64,000 nucleotides of DNA from NCBI GenBank assembly GCA_022702545.1, contig JAHRBC010000001.1:186001-250000 (forward strand), in the 5' to 3' direction. Below the pieces are notes generated by a model. It was not told where the DNA came from and did not search any database. It worked only from the letters and a program-made list of their open reading frames with translations. The stretch is from Phycomyces nitens. Lineage: Eukaryota; Mucoromycota; Mucoromycetes; Mucorales; Phycomycetaceae. Shown here piece after piece: positions 40,926 through 52,562 of the stretch. A program made the position numbers and the translations under genes. Positions within the stretch are counted from its first letter, which is position 1, and every line of letters begins with the position of its first letter.

Positions 40926-42354
40926 TGGAGCTGTTTGAACGGTATCTTATGCAGAGGTAAAATGCTTAAGTAAGAGGACAAGGTAGTAATGAGGTTAAGC
41001 GAGTCACGAGTGATATGACTGGCCGAATATTTGTAAAGTCTAAAGAAGTATAAGAGAAAGAGAGTATGATCTATAGGTTGGCTTTTATTGATTGTTTATA
41101 ATCAGTCTTTTTTTATTATTATTATTTTGCTGATCATATATATTAATATATATATATAATGGTGTTATCCAGGATAGAATCGGGGACAAATAATAAATAT
41201 TAAAATAATTAAAAAAAGCTTGGGATGTGAATACAAGATCTTTTAACATTCAATTGACACTCATCTATAGGCTATACAAGTACAAATACAAATACAAATA
41301 CAAATGTCATTTGTTCCTGGTTTGTATTAATGACAGGCAGACCAAAGGCTGTAATTTCAGCCTTGATAAATATCCAATATCTGCTAAGTGCCTTTGAGGG
41401 ATGGCCATAGCCAACTGCCATTAATTGTAACATTGGCGTATTTTTCACATGTCACACTTTATAGGCATTTGCAAGAGCAGGGCGAGTGTTATCTAGTTGG
41501 TTTGGACCATCAAGATCTGTATCCTAAAAGTATTTGTTGCTAGAATCAATCTCTCTTGTTTCCATTGTCATTAATATTATATATATAAAAGTATTTGTAT
41601 TTAAGAAATGCACTCAATATTTAATGGTTTGATATAATGTCTAATTAAATCATATAGTGAATGAATAATACATGTATAAAAATGGGACAATCTGTTGCCT
41701 TGATCCCTGGATATCATATCAATGCAATCTTTTTTGATTCGTTTTTGGAATGATTCTATATTGTACAAACTGAGTGCAATTTCTAATGATTTTGATTTTG
41801 ATTTTGATGCTGACATATGAATTTTTGGAGTAGCACGAGTGAAGATATATCTTATGCATTGGAATAACGGCACTTTATATCCATAGCCAAGAAGTACTTG
41901 GCATTTTCTTGAATATCATGACAAGAATCCTTGTGTTTTACTAAATCAACACACGTTAAAGATGTTGATCATTTTTGAATTACCAACTGGATATTTGTAA
42001 AATACATTAATTATATTTATTCATTCATTCATCCAATAAGAAACCATTACAATCCTTATATTACAATAACGGATTACCTTAATTCAGGTGACGCAATACG
42101 TCTACTGTTTGTTTCTTTTTAATGTTCACTTTTTGCACACCAAAAAAAGTATCCTCACAGCAACAAATACATCTCTTTATTGAAATAAAGGTATCAAATC
42201 GATGAACAAAACTTTATAGAGTAGATTGTATTGTTTATTTTCTCTTTTTATTATTATTATTATTAGACAATAGATCAACATCATTATGTACAAGCAAAAA
42301 GAATCTTCAGACCCCTTTCTTTAGTTTTCTCATTCTGTCCATTTTGGCCTCTAA
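40926..42354. other. Intergenic region, 1.4 kb
   Basis: AT-rich; contains a short (TACAAA)n array near 41277-41305 and TA-rich blocks. Open frames such as 41601-41873 are unsupported. Nothing recognised. Confidence 0.5.
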
Positions 42355-43090
42355 TCATGTCTTTGCAATTTTCTGGTCTTTACCAGGAAGCTTTGACGTC
42401 TTTTCGAATTCAACAATCTCTTGTGCAGCTAAAATTCACAATATTTCATTTAGTAAACCAATCCAAATGACCAAGCAATTAGCTTACTCAAGAAGCGACC
42501 ACCAGGGCCACGTGGTCTTCTCATGGCATGCTTGTGCCTACTCTCATGTAAGTATGGTTTCCGTTCTCTTGCAATCTTGTTCAGTTCCTCCAGTCTTGCT
42601 CGAGCAAGTCTTCTCTTCATGATACGGTGGTATTGTTTTGCATTCACATAGAGTGGTTCTTCGACTGGTTCAGGAGCCACAACAGTATGTTGATCTATTG
42701 GACGGTAAGCCATGGATTGAGGAGATCCCATCATGGGCTACAAGACGAGTGAGTACAGGGTATTCCAGGCCATAATAAGATGTGTTATGCTATTAGAGAT
42801 GGTATCCATACCATGGGATATCCTGTCTGTTGAGGTTGAGACTGCTGGTGTTGATGTTGGTGCTGGTGTTGATGTTGGTGCTGGTTTTGGTGCTGGTGTT
42901 GGTGTTGGTGTTGGTGTTGCTGGTAGCCAATGTGTCTGATTGTATCGTATTGAGGGTGCATAGATTGGGATACATTTTGAGAACGAGGGTCCATAGCAGT
43001 AGTGTGGTCTATTATGGCAGGGTTCTCTAGGGATGTAGAGTATGTGTTTGCCTCATGGAGACTGTGTGGCTGTGCAGATGAATCGGTCAT
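42355..43090 (-). CDS. HAP2: CCAAT-binding factor subunit HAP2 / NF-YA
   Basis: DNA-contacting subunit of the trimeric CCAAT-box factor (Hap2/3/5, NF-Y), nuclear. Three exons; the ATG at 43090 starts [18 protein letters not shown]. The N-terminal part has an alternating His-Gln tract (QHQHQH..., 42835-42925). The NF-YA core is complete: [18 protein letters not shown] (Hap3/5-binding helix), then [18 protein letters not shown] with the CCAAT-contact residues, the last Thr codon split by an intron. A short C-terminus ends DQKIAKT. About 200 residues, small for the family. CRE-like TGACGTAG lies in the upstream region near 43270. Confidence 0.95.
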
Positions 43091-43882
43091 GGTTTAGCCA
43101 ATAAGAAGACGATGTGGCGTGAATAATTGAGTCCAAACAAACACAAAGGAAAGGATTGGCTGCTCAAAACACTGCTGCATTTTGTCCACACAATTGGGTT
43201 CGGAATATGAAAACAGTGATAAATCGTCCCACATTAGTCACGCCTTTCATGTTTGCGTCATTAGAGAATGACGTAGGCTTTGGTGACAGGGGAACATCTT
43301 GATTTTGATTTTTTTTTTGATTTTTTTGATGTTTTAGAAATTGTGCACTTTATTGCAGAAGCTTTATTTTGTATACAACAGTGAAAATGCAGCCAATATA
43401 GCGCAGTAAAGAGCTTCTGCAATGGTTCCAATGTGCCCAATCACTTTATAAATTTATTATATTATTGATATTTTCTGCTCAGTAAGCCTGGATTTGACTG
43501 GGTTTATTTTCTAAACTGTGAATTGCATAATTGTCACACACATTAAAATCCACCCTTTCAAATCACCGCCAAAGCTACTTTTTTTTATATATAAAGTCTT
43601 TTCGAGGCCCTGCTTGGACCCAAGTGGCAGAATTTAATGCCTGGAAAAATATACATCAGTTTGTCTTGACTCAACGCATGGCCATGGAGAAAGAAAAAGA
43701 AAAAAAGACGCTTTGGTAAAGTAATATTAGCCAGTTTGTTTGTATTCTGATGGGCTCCACCCATTCCAATGATTGTGTGTGTGTGTGTGGTGCATGCGTG
43801 TGTATTGGCGTAATTTTGAATTAGCATTAACCGATACAGCAGCAGCAAAAGCAAGTAAAAAAAATGATCCTGAAAACAGCCT
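43091..43882. other. Promoter region of HAP2 and 3' flank of the next gene
   Basis: Contains CRE-like elements (gcgtcattagagaatgacgt, about 43255-43275) and several T-runs. No coding evidence; open frame 43531-43719 unsupported. Confidence 0.4.
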
Positions 43883-44494
43883 TTAATATCTTTTGTTGGC
43901 TGGCTGGAGACTCGTCTTGTCTGCTGAAAACTGTAGTCCGTGATAACGCAAGATTGGCTGGCAAACGGTTTCGAATACTTCTGCGGAAACATCTTGTTGG
44001 GATGTGTTTTTAAGGGGGACTTGGGAAGCCAGTCCACGCTCAAGACCATGCTTGACAAGATCCAACCCCTTTTCCAAGTAGCTGTTTATCCTGGTCTGTG
44101 TATAGACATATATGAGATTAATGAGAATGTAGTTTTCTGAAATCCTTGTCCGGAGGGGTTCATTAATATCTCGCATATAAAATGTGGTATAATCGAGTGC
44201 CTTTTGAGGATTGGGAGCATAGCGTACAAGAGCAGCCATTGCCTTTCTAAACCCATCAGCTTCTGCAAATCGACAGTTTTCTCCAACCCATTTGGTGTTG
44301 TTGCCATTTGGATGATCGATCTGAATGTTCATTGCTTGGATAAGCTGCTGGAATAGTTCCTCAGAGGCCTTGTAATTCTTCTTGTGCTTTACTTCACCGA
44401 CAACTGCCCAGCTGAGATCATACGCCGAGGATCTTTTGGTAGATTCAGCTGTGGTGCTAAATCTATCTTGAGATTGGTATTGTCTACGGTGCAT
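43883..44494 (-). CDS. Unrecognised 203-residue protein
   Basis: Single open frame from the ATG at 44494 (MHRRQYQSQDRFSTTAESTK) to a stop at 43883, without introns. The sequence is soluble, mixed helical, with SAYDLSWAVVGEVKHKKNYK, WVGENCRFAEADGFRKAMAA and HGLERGLASQVPLKNTS; no signal peptide, membrane segment or known motif. Codon use and the absence of low complexity suggest a real gene. The segment around 44105-44140 could be an intron, but reading through keeps the frame. Function unknown. Confidence 0.6.
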   Translation of the reverse strand: MHRRQYQSQDRFSTTAESTKRSSAYDLSWAVVGEVKHKKNYKASEELFQQLIQAMNIQIDHPNGNNTKWVGENCRFAEADGFRKAMAALVRYAPNPQKALDYTTFYMRDINEPLRTRISENYILINLIYVYTQTRINSYLEKGLDLVKHGLERGLASQVPLKNTSQQDVSAEVFETVCQPILRYHGLQFSADKTSLQPANKRY

Positions 44495-45487
44495 TAGATG
44501 AGACCAAGTCGACTCGATATTGTTTTTTCTTGCTTTTTTTTTATAAATTCATACGAGAAATGTCAGTCCATGCTTGGATGCCTTGAGACTATTGTCTTGT
44601 GAATTGCAAAACAAGTGGTTCTTATCTTTGTTGCTGCAATCGAGGTGTACTCACCTCGAGTTTGTGCCAATTAAATTTTTGTTTTTGTTTGGCTTTGATA
44701 GCCAGGCTTATTTTGCTGGTCCAATTCTGTGTTCCTGCGTAATTATTTAATAGGCTGTATTTGTACATCCTAAAAAACTTTGGTCCTTTTTTTTTAACCA
44801 TCAAGAGTAAGTTGTAGAATATCAAGTCTTGTTCAATTTATCTATTAAGCATGTCATGTTTGAAAGAGGTTTTTTTTTATAAAAAAAAAGAATAATTTAT
44901 AGTAATCTTTCTAATAGGTTATCAATACAAAATCAAGCTTTTTGGCTGGCTTAAATTAGATATATTACTACTGCTTTTACGCTCCCAATTAGCAATGGTA
45001 TCAGGATAACATTGACTACAGTAATAATAATAATAATAATAATAATTAAAGGCAAATTGGAAAAAAAAGACGCTGTATTCCATGTCTGCTGAACATATAT
45101 TGATTGTTTGCCATAGAATGTGGTCCAGAAACAACCAGTAATTTTGATCCTTGGTGCTTATCAATAAATTTTGGCAGTAAAACTAATGTGTACCATGATA
45201 AAACATCTTTCTAAGCTATTATTATTATCAAATGGCATCTTTATTGTCTCTACAAATAACCTATTGAATCATAATCACAATAAGCAAAAAAAACGATATA
45301 AAATATTCATGAATTCCAATTTTTTTTATGTTGGAATTATTAATGGCACCTAGTAAAATGACTGGCATCAATTAAGAGTTCAGGAAGACGTTCGGATTTT
45401 TAAAATTCACCAATTTTGGGAAAGTGACTCTATAGACCACTCGCAAGCAAACCAAGCCAATCCTCCTCTTTCGTGTGTAGTTGCATC
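44495..45487. other. Intergenic region between two divergent genes
   Basis: Contains an (AAT)n array at about 45021-45047 and several poly-A/T runs. It should include the promoter of the eL33 gene. No other gene seen. Confidence 0.5.
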
Positions 45488-46061
45488 ATGTCTCAACGGT
45501 ACGTACACTGTCTGATATGGATGGGTGGATGGATGGATGGGATTCGATGAAGATGGATGAGGATGAGGATGGATATCAATAAAACAAAAACCACATACGC
45601 ACATGACGACCATACGATTCAACACAGACGAACACATATAGATCCCATTCGACACATTAAACTCATCATCCTATAGTCTTTACAGCAAGGGCCGTGTCCT
45701 CGGTTACGAGCGTGCAAAGCGCGCCCAGAACCCCAACACCTCTTTGATCCAGGTCGAAGGTGTCCAGACCACCAAGGACGCTCAGTTCTACCTCGGCAAG
45801 CGTATTGCCTACGTTTACCGTGCCCAGCGTGAGGTCAACGGCTCCAAGGTCCGTGTGATCTGGGGTCGCATTGCCCGTACCCACGGTTCCAACGGTGTCG
45901 TCAAGGCCCGTTTCCGCAAGAACTTGCCTCCCAAGGTGTTTGGCGCCAGCGTCCGCATCGTAAGTCTTTTATATTATATATATATATATATTAAAAATTA
46001 GATGATAAATGTAAATTAATAATAATGTTGTCTGTAGATGCTTTATCCTTCCAACGTCTAA
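45488..46061 (+). CDS. RPL33: 60S ribosomal protein eL33 (L35a)
   Basis: Component of the large cytosolic ribosomal subunit. Exons 45488-45498, 45677-45959 and 46038-46061 give 105 residues, the normal length. Reads [20 protein letters not shown], then [57 protein letters not shown]. The first coding exon is just 11 bases and the last 24 bases. Codon use is strongly biased to C-ending codons (AAG, GTC, CGT/CGC), unlike its neighbours, as expected for a highly expressed gene. Intron 1 holds a (GGAT)n-like repeat. Confidence 0.97.
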
Positions 46062-46376
46062 AGATGATTATAAAGAGTGAACTGTATACATTGCAAGAGA
46101 TCCTTGTCCTTGTTATAAAATCTCTTGGGCTCTGTGTATGCATATTATTATTTTTTATATATATTTCTTGGTCCTACAATAAAGTCCACTGCAACCACAA
46201 GAATATACGTTTCAATAGGTGACACCAGGAGGGATAAAATATTTGAAATGGTCACATCGTTTGATTACAGCCTGTTGTTCTTTGGTTAATCAGATACAAT
46301 ACAATAAGTCTATAATTTATAGTCAGTTTTGGGCAAACTTCTTTCCTTCTTCTTCTTGTTGGTCTTGTAACTCTTC

Positions 46377-47651
46377 ATGGTGGGACTTTCGACCATTCTT
46401 CTGACCCTCGGCCTCTTGGTCTCTGGCAAGTATATCTTTATTCCCGAGTGGACCTGTCCTCATCCTCATCCTCACACTCCAAAAAAGGTGTCTGCATACC
46501 CTTGATCCTCACATTCCAAAACCATCAACCTCTGGATGGCAGCGATCAGCCTCGCTACTTTCATCAACCACTCCTGCAGACCATCATGATCTTTGTGGGC
46601 GAGATTCTTTGCATCCTAATGATTCGTGTGTTGACCAAAGCACCCTCATTCCTCGACCCTTCCGTACTTGGATCCCTCCAGCCCCACCAAACCCTCGACT
46701 CTTCTGAGCCTCAAGAATGGGCCTCTCCTCCTATCCAGCGCACCTCTGTATGTGCCTGGTCGTCATTCTACTTTGTGCTCCCCAGCATCTGTGATATATC
46801 CGCAATTCTAGTAAGCATCCCACTCTTGAAGACATGAGTTTAATTCGATGCAATAATAATAGTTGGCCAATATCGGTCTCATTTATTCCACGCCCTCTGT
46901 CTTTCAAATGATGAGAACCAGTATTACCGGCCTATCAGCCATTTCTGGCTGTTTGTTTCTGTCGCGCAGAATCTTGCGCCATGAACTGCCAGCAATCATT
47001 GTCATGTTTATTGGTGCAACCTTGATTATGTGGTCTTTGGCCATTTCAAACAAAGAAGGCTGGCTGGGTCCTCTGTTGCTGTTGGCAAGCCAGATCTTTG
47101 TGACCATTCAATATGTGCTTGAAGAGTACCTGATGAAGAAGTACCAGCTGGATCCTATCCGGGCCATGGGCACCGAGGCAGTGTTTGGTGGCATCTTGGT
47201 GGCCTTGGGTGCCTTGCTTGCCAGTCTCCTTGTCCACGATACCGAGTCTACAATTGGACAACTTTTGGATATCAAGGCTGGTTATGCTGACTTGATTCAG
47301 CACCCCGCTCTGTGGCAGTCCGCCATTGCCCTGTCTCTTATTGTTGCCACATTCAACTTCTTTGGCCTTGCCTTTGGTCCTCTGATGGGTATATCGGGTG
47401 GAAGCTCGGTGGATATGACCAGGTAAGCTTTTATTTGGCTGTGCAAGAAGACATGTTTGCTTACAGATCTGTCCAGAATTGTCCTTATCTGGGTGGTGGC
47501 CATCCACTTTGGCTGGGACAGCTTTAGCTGGCTTGAGTTGGTTGGCTTTGTGATGCTTGGGTTGGGAGTATTTGTATTTAATGGAGTGTTCTCGTCGGTT
47601 CTCAAGCGCCAACGTGGAGAGTCTAGTGAGACTTCGCCTCTGTTGGCTTGA
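46377..47651 (+). CDS. SLC35F6-like drug/metabolite-superfamily transporter
   Basis: Multi-pass membrane protein related to SLC35F6 (EamA/nucleotide-sugar transporter superfamily). Exons 46377-46425, 46488-46810, 46863-47422 and 47477-47651 give 368 residues. First helix LSTILLTLGLLVSG; FHQPLLQTIMIFVGE and the lumenal loop follow; LANIGLIYSTPSVFQMMR and the last helices end with SSVDMTRIVLIW, which matches the S-x-x-D-x-x-R-x-x-x-I-W block of the family. The C-terminus is SSETSPLLA, an acidic-dileucine type sorting signal. Intron 1 (46426-46487) is frame-consistent only with a GC donor (gcaagt). The substrate and exact organelle are unknown. Confidence 0.82.
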
Positions 47652-48311
47652 TTTAGTTTATACAAATGATATCAAATTGCCTTTGTAGGCCAATATTTTC
47701 ATTAATAATAAATTATAGTAAATTTCGCCTTTATATTTGATTTATAAAGAAATATATGTATATTGTGGCCAGATCAAGGTTTCAAGGCCTGGTGATAAAA
47801 GAAAAATATGCAACGTGTCAGGTAAAAAAAAAAAAAATATTTTTGTTTTTAATAATTCGATCCAATGGGGTTTGAAGAAAATCAAATTAGTTGAAAACAA
47901 TCGCCAATCAGAATTTTAATGGTTGTGATGGTGATGTGTATAGACCCCCCAAAAAAAATATGGAGATTGTTTCTTGTTCTTGCAAGGCTCAAAAAGACTG
48001 GAGCCATTGACTGCGTTGTGTGGATCCATGTTATATATATATACATATATAAAGTGGCATATTTTATATAGATATTGGCCGTGGCAGATTTGGAACAATT
48101 CAGTGTTTTGGATAGGCTGGGTTGGCACGGTTGAGTTGGATTTTCCAGAGATTGTGCAGGATATATTTGATCATAGGCTGGACGCACTTTCAAGATCTAC
48201 CGAAAATGTGGTTTCTTTCGGAGAGTATGCTATTGGCAAGGGTTTTGATAGTTAAAATCTAGACTTTTTCTGAATTTCTCGACACTTTATTAACTCTACA
48301 GATCCTTAAGC
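47652..48311. other. Intergenic region upstream of the cyclin gene
   Basis: Open frames exist on both strands (47974-48255 plus, 47882-48193 minus) but overlap each other and show no recognised motif. Probably the cyclin promoter and 5' UTR, with the transporter 3' end at the left. Confidence 0.4.
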
Positions 48312-48894
48312 ATGTCCACAATGACCATTGCTTCTGTGCGCTGCCATAGCCACGAAGCATTGCTGGGTAAGAAGCCTAGCAACATACCATTGACACTTAA
48401 TTTGTCTTGTAGCATTCACCACCCAACTGGCGTCTTCCACTCTCTTGTGCTCCCAAACAAACAGACATGCGAAAACCCACTGGGCCCAACGATCGCTGCC
48501 AAGCCTAGAGACATTCATCGATACCCTATTTCGGAAAATGCAACTTCCTCTGGCAGTATGCTTGGTAGATCTCATCTATCTCTCTAGACTCAAATGTTAT
48601 TTGCCAGAACATGCCCGTGGAAATATCGATACACCCCATCGATTGTTTTTGGCTTCCATTCTTACGGCCTCAAAATTCATGGCTGAACCAGCCAATGCGT
48701 TGACTAGCCAGTACTTGTCTGAAATGACAGATGGTCTCTATTCAGTCTCGGACATCAACCAGATGGAACGCACATTTCTTTCCCTGGTCCGTTTTAGATT
48801 ATTTGTGGACATTAAGGATCTGAGGGCATTTGTGGCAAAGTACGGTGATAGCTTAAAAGTAGATCTTGTAGAAGAGCAATCTTGCTATTATTGA
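48312..48894 (+). CDS. Pho80/Pcl-type cyclin
   Basis: Regulatory partner for a Pho85/CDK5-type kinase. Exons 48312-48366 and 48413-48894 give 178 residues. The start MSTMTIASVRCHSHEALL is followed by the cyclin-box pattern of the PCL/Pho80 group: SLETFIDTLFRKMQLPLAV, CLVDLIYLSRLK, TPHRLFLASILTASKFM, then a helix with SVSDINQMERTFLSLV and LRAFVAKYG. Only one cyclin fold is present, as in this subfamily. It converges on the PEHE-domain gene with 55 bases between stops, so the 3' UTRs probably overlap. Confidence 0.85.
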
Positions 48895-48949
48895 ATAAAG
48901 GAAGCATCTTTATTTATTTTTATTTTTATTTATTTATTTATATATTTTT

Positions 48950-50297
48950 TTACTTTGTACATTGGTCTTGTACTAGTTTAATCTGCTTCCTTCCACGGGT
49001 GATCCTCTCTTGCATCATCTCTCCGTATTCTCTACGCGGCAGACCAAACTCGGTTTGCAGCATCTCTGGCAGCTTGTGGCCAAATGCACTGACATGGCGC
49101 TGGCTACGGCGAATAGATTTGTCCTTGTTGCTAGAGTGGCCACCGTTATAGTGGAAAACACCGTTTTTGGTCGTGCCATAGAATGAGACCGGCAATGGCG
49201 GCAGGTTTGGTTTGGAAGCAGGTGGAGCAGGTGGAGCGGGTGGAATGGGCTTTTGGGCAGCACTGGGGGCGTTTGAGGGTGTATTAGACGGACCGACAGA
49301 GGGAGCAGTGCTGTTCATAGTAATGATAATATTATTGGCATTACTGGTATTACTGCTACTGTTACTATGATTGCTGCTAATAACATTACTATTATCATCC
49401 TTCTTGTCATTATTACAATTATTGTTATTATTAATAATAATAGCATTGGTGCCATTAATACTGCTACTACTAATACTACTAATACTACAACTGCTGGTAC
49501 TGGCACTAATGGGAACATTAGTACCAATAGCAGCACTTGCATTGGAAGCATTATTAGTCAACACATTTGCGGTGGCCGGATGTGTTGGTGTAGTAATGAC
49601 CATAGAGACAGCAGGAATCTGTGAGGCATTTTCCTTTTTCTTTGGCTTTTGAATCCGGGGGTGGCGTAATCCAAGCATGTCATATCGTCCAAGTGTCTCT
49701 TCAGCATCCTCTAGCATTGCCTCATGAAGTGCTTCGAGATCGAGTGTGTCCACATGGTATCTTAGTGAGGACACGATTGACAGCAGTGTGCTTCTGTCAA
49801 GGCTCCGGATGCGTGTCACCATCTGCTCCTGCTGAAGAAGTTCGTGCTGCAGACGCTCCTTTTCACGATTCTTTTGTTTTTTTTCTTCTCTTTCATGTTT
49901 AAGGTGTCGGCGTAGATAATAGTCTTCTGGTATCTGGAGCATGGCTGCCTAGTATTAAAGAGAGAATAAGACCTAGTGGAGACATAAGCAAATCTCGTAC
50001 CCCATTAGTATCTGGCTTACGCCGTGTGCGTTTTGGAGGATCCAGAATTCGAAAGGTTGGCATGATCTCCAGAATCTTTGATTCTGTAGGTTCTGTGGGT
50101 TGAAGAGGATTATAATGATAATCACTTGGGATTGTGTTGTCTTGAGGAATCACCAGTATGACCTTGCCATCCAATGCTGGTTCTGTGCGTTTGTTGGCCT
50201 GTCTTTCTAGAGCTGCCCGGACAGTTTCGGTAAGTATATGATGGCGCGCAGGCAAGGCGCGTTTGTGAGCATGGTCAGTGGAAGAAGATGGCATCAT
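48950..50297 (-). CDS. PEHE-domain protein (MSL1/KANSL1-type scaffold) with long Asn/Ser insert
   Basis: Likely chromatin-acetyltransferase scaffold. Exons 50297-50001 and 49948-48950 give 431 residues. Start MMPSSSTDHAHKRALPARHH. The PEHE-type core begins IPSDYHYNPLQPTEPTE, continues PEDYYLRRHLKHEREEKKQ with a basic coiled-coil segment, and closes with SAFGHKLPEMLQTEFGLP, which resembles the VxAFGxPLPxL...LP end of PEHE domains in MSL1/KANSL1. Between the two halves lies a region of about 180 residues, Ser/Asn/Thr-rich (49220-49600), ending in a Pro-rich stretch. In animals the domain binds MOF-type acetyltransferase. No fungal complex is assigned here. Confidence 0.65.
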
Positions 50298-50670
50298 GTA
50301 ATCTGCTCCATTGCCTTTGACGCTTGGCACACCAGTGTTTGAAGCTAAGCCACGACAGTTCCTGTCTCTTTAGTTTTTATATGTGTATTTTATACATTTC
50401 TATTGCATGAATCAGCACGTGGATGGGCCGTTTTATCAGCGAGATTATGTTGACAAATGGACAAAGGTAGAGGGTGCTCAAAAGCTCAACAGCTGCGGAA
50501 TGCTCTCTTTTTCCTCTAGGCTATTATATCCAATTATTATTATTATTATTATTGTTATTATTATTATTATTATATATAAATACATATTTGCTTTGCTTTA
50601 GTTTGCTTTGCTTTGCTTGTAGCACTAGATCTATCCAAGAGCGTCAGTTGGCAAAAAAAATACATTAACC
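50298..50670. other. Divergent promoter between the PEHE-domain and RRM genes
   Basis: Contains an (ATT)n array (about 50535-50575). The DNA just before the RRM start has repeated TTTGC units (ctttgctttgctt). Confidence 0.5.
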
Positions 50671-52365
50671 ATGGTCAACACAAATCCAACAGATTCACAA
50701 ACCATCCAGCCAGTTGTTAATCCACCTACCACAAAGCCTTGTGAGCCATGGCTAGCACCCAAAAGGCCAGAAGAGACAGTGGTCAATGATGACTCTGATC
50801 CAGACACAATCAAGAGAGGCGATCCAGCAGCCTGCATCTTTGTTGCAAGGTATAAAGACAATTAGCCAGGACAACATCTCACTCTTTTAGCCTCACCAAA
50901 GAAAAAAATGACGAAGAGCTAAATGTGTCCGTATCAAATCACTTTGTGCGGTGGGGCAAGCTGCTGAATGTAAAGGTCCTCAAGGACTGGATGGGCCGTC
51001 CCTATGCATTTGTGCAGTACGAAACGGTTGGCGATGCTCAGAATGCGCTGCGACTTGGCCCAGGCACTGTCCTTGATGGACGCAACATTAGGTGTGAACC
51101 TGCCCGCGTGAACCGCACCCTGTGTCTTGGGTCTCAAAAAGGCCCACTGGTTAGAGAAGTAAGAATGAAATGTTGGTATTGTTTATATTAATGCTGTGTG
51201 GAACATTCAGGAAGTCCGTGCAGAAGTGTCTGTGTATGGTGAAATTGAAGACATTACAATTCTGCATCCTCGGGGCCGAAAATACTGTGCATTTGTAAAA
51301 TACCATTACCGAGATGATGCCATTAAAGCCTTTCTTGTAAGTATTACTCCTTCTTTCCATGATAGATTGATTTGCGTCTTGCCCATAAAGATCCTTCGAG
51401 GAGCCCAATATGCGGATAGATGGACGGTCGAATGGGCGTCCAACCTGGACTCCAAGAACCCCGAGTCCCAGTCCTCGTACACTGACAAGACCAGCATCTT
51501 TATTGGGAACCTGCACGAGTCCACGACCACTACAGAGCTGGCTGTGCGGTTTGGGGTCTATGGCCCCATAGTTCATTCGCGTATTATCCGCAAGCCAAAC
51601 TATCAAGGTCGCAAGCGCGTATTTGCCTTTATAAAGTACAAGTCCGAGAAGGAGGCCACAGATGCGATTGAGCACCAAAATGGTATCCAATGGAAAGACA
51701 AGGAATTGCGGGTGGCGTACCGGGACCACTATGATTCTCATCATGTCCGGTCCGGACATGGTGCCGAACAACCACATCCTCCGGGAGTTGGCTACCCTGC
51801 CTCGGTAATCCAGTACATGCCAATTGTACCTGCCGGCACGGGGTATCCGATTGGCCAGGTGCAAGGTACTCCTTTGCCAGTCGAACCTTATTTCTACTTG
51901 CCCGTTCCACCTACAGTCACAGCGCGTCCTACAGTGACAGTGGAGTCCCCCATGACATGTGTGGGTTACCCAGCTGTACCCTTTCCAGCCGTATATCACG
52001 ATGGGGTTAATGTGACAGTAAGTTGGCTCCAAGGTGCACCAAACTAGCCAAAACTAACTGTATTATTATTTTTTGTAGGCCAGCGACAGCCAGTGTACAA
52101 AGGGTAAGCTATAAAAAGTGTGACATCATCTAAATCAATGTGCCTGGTAACCTGATGGACTTGTTTAGCCAGCACAGACCTAGGCAAGACGGTCTATGTG
52201 CCTTGCGACTATGGACACGGTCCTTACCCCTACTACCCCATTACACGTGAGAACTCCTCTGTGGTCTACTATGACACGCCCTTTTATGGCTATTATATCT
52301 ACCCTTATTCTAACAACCCCGTCTGTGTTCCCCAAGAGGACCAGGCCAAAGTATCCCTAGCATAG
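50671..52365 (+). CDS. RNA-binding protein with three RRM domains
   Basis: Predicted mRNA-binding regulator. Start MVNTNPTDSQTIQPVVNP; stop TAG at 52363-52365. RRM1: IFVASLTKEKND joined across an intron to WGRPYAFVQYET-like RNP1 (GRPYAFVQYE). RRM2: AEVSVYGEIEDITILHP with KYCAFVKYHYRDD. RRM3: SIFIGNLHES (RNP2) and RVFAFIKYKSEKEA (RNP1). A Pro/Tyr-rich tail follows and then tiny exons, including a 25-nt exon (52080-52104) coding ASDSQCTK. The tandem-RRM plus Pro/Tyr-tail pattern resembles fungal Mei/Pab-like regulators but no specific orthologue is recognised. Confidence 0.8.
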
Positions 52366-52562
52366 CAAAGTTGGCCAATGATAATCATGCACACTCTAAA
52401 TACTGTATTGGCACTACATAGCGATCATGTGCTTCAAAGCTACAAAATAATTGTGGGGAAGCCAGAGCGGAGAATATATACAAGACTATAATTATTACAA
52501 TTATATATTAATGATAACCGCAATAGCCTTTTTCTTCTTCTCCTTGTTCTTCTTCTCTCAAC

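Noticed and set aside
47423..47466. Acceptor cttacag at 47466 for the last transporter intron
   Set aside because: It breaks the frame; the acceptor ten bases later (47476) gives SSVDMTRIVLIW, which fits the family.
47046..47612. 188-residue minus-strand open frame
   Set aside because: Antisense of the transporter exons, crossing its introns; very polar composition without motifs.
49367..49652. Plus-strand frames rich in Ile/Leu/Thr
   Set aside because: Antisense of the Asn/Ser-rich insert of the PEHE protein.
51151..52032. 293-residue minus-strand open frame
   Set aside because: Exact antisense of the RRM3 and tail exons, whose plus-strand motifs (RNP1/RNP2) are conserved.
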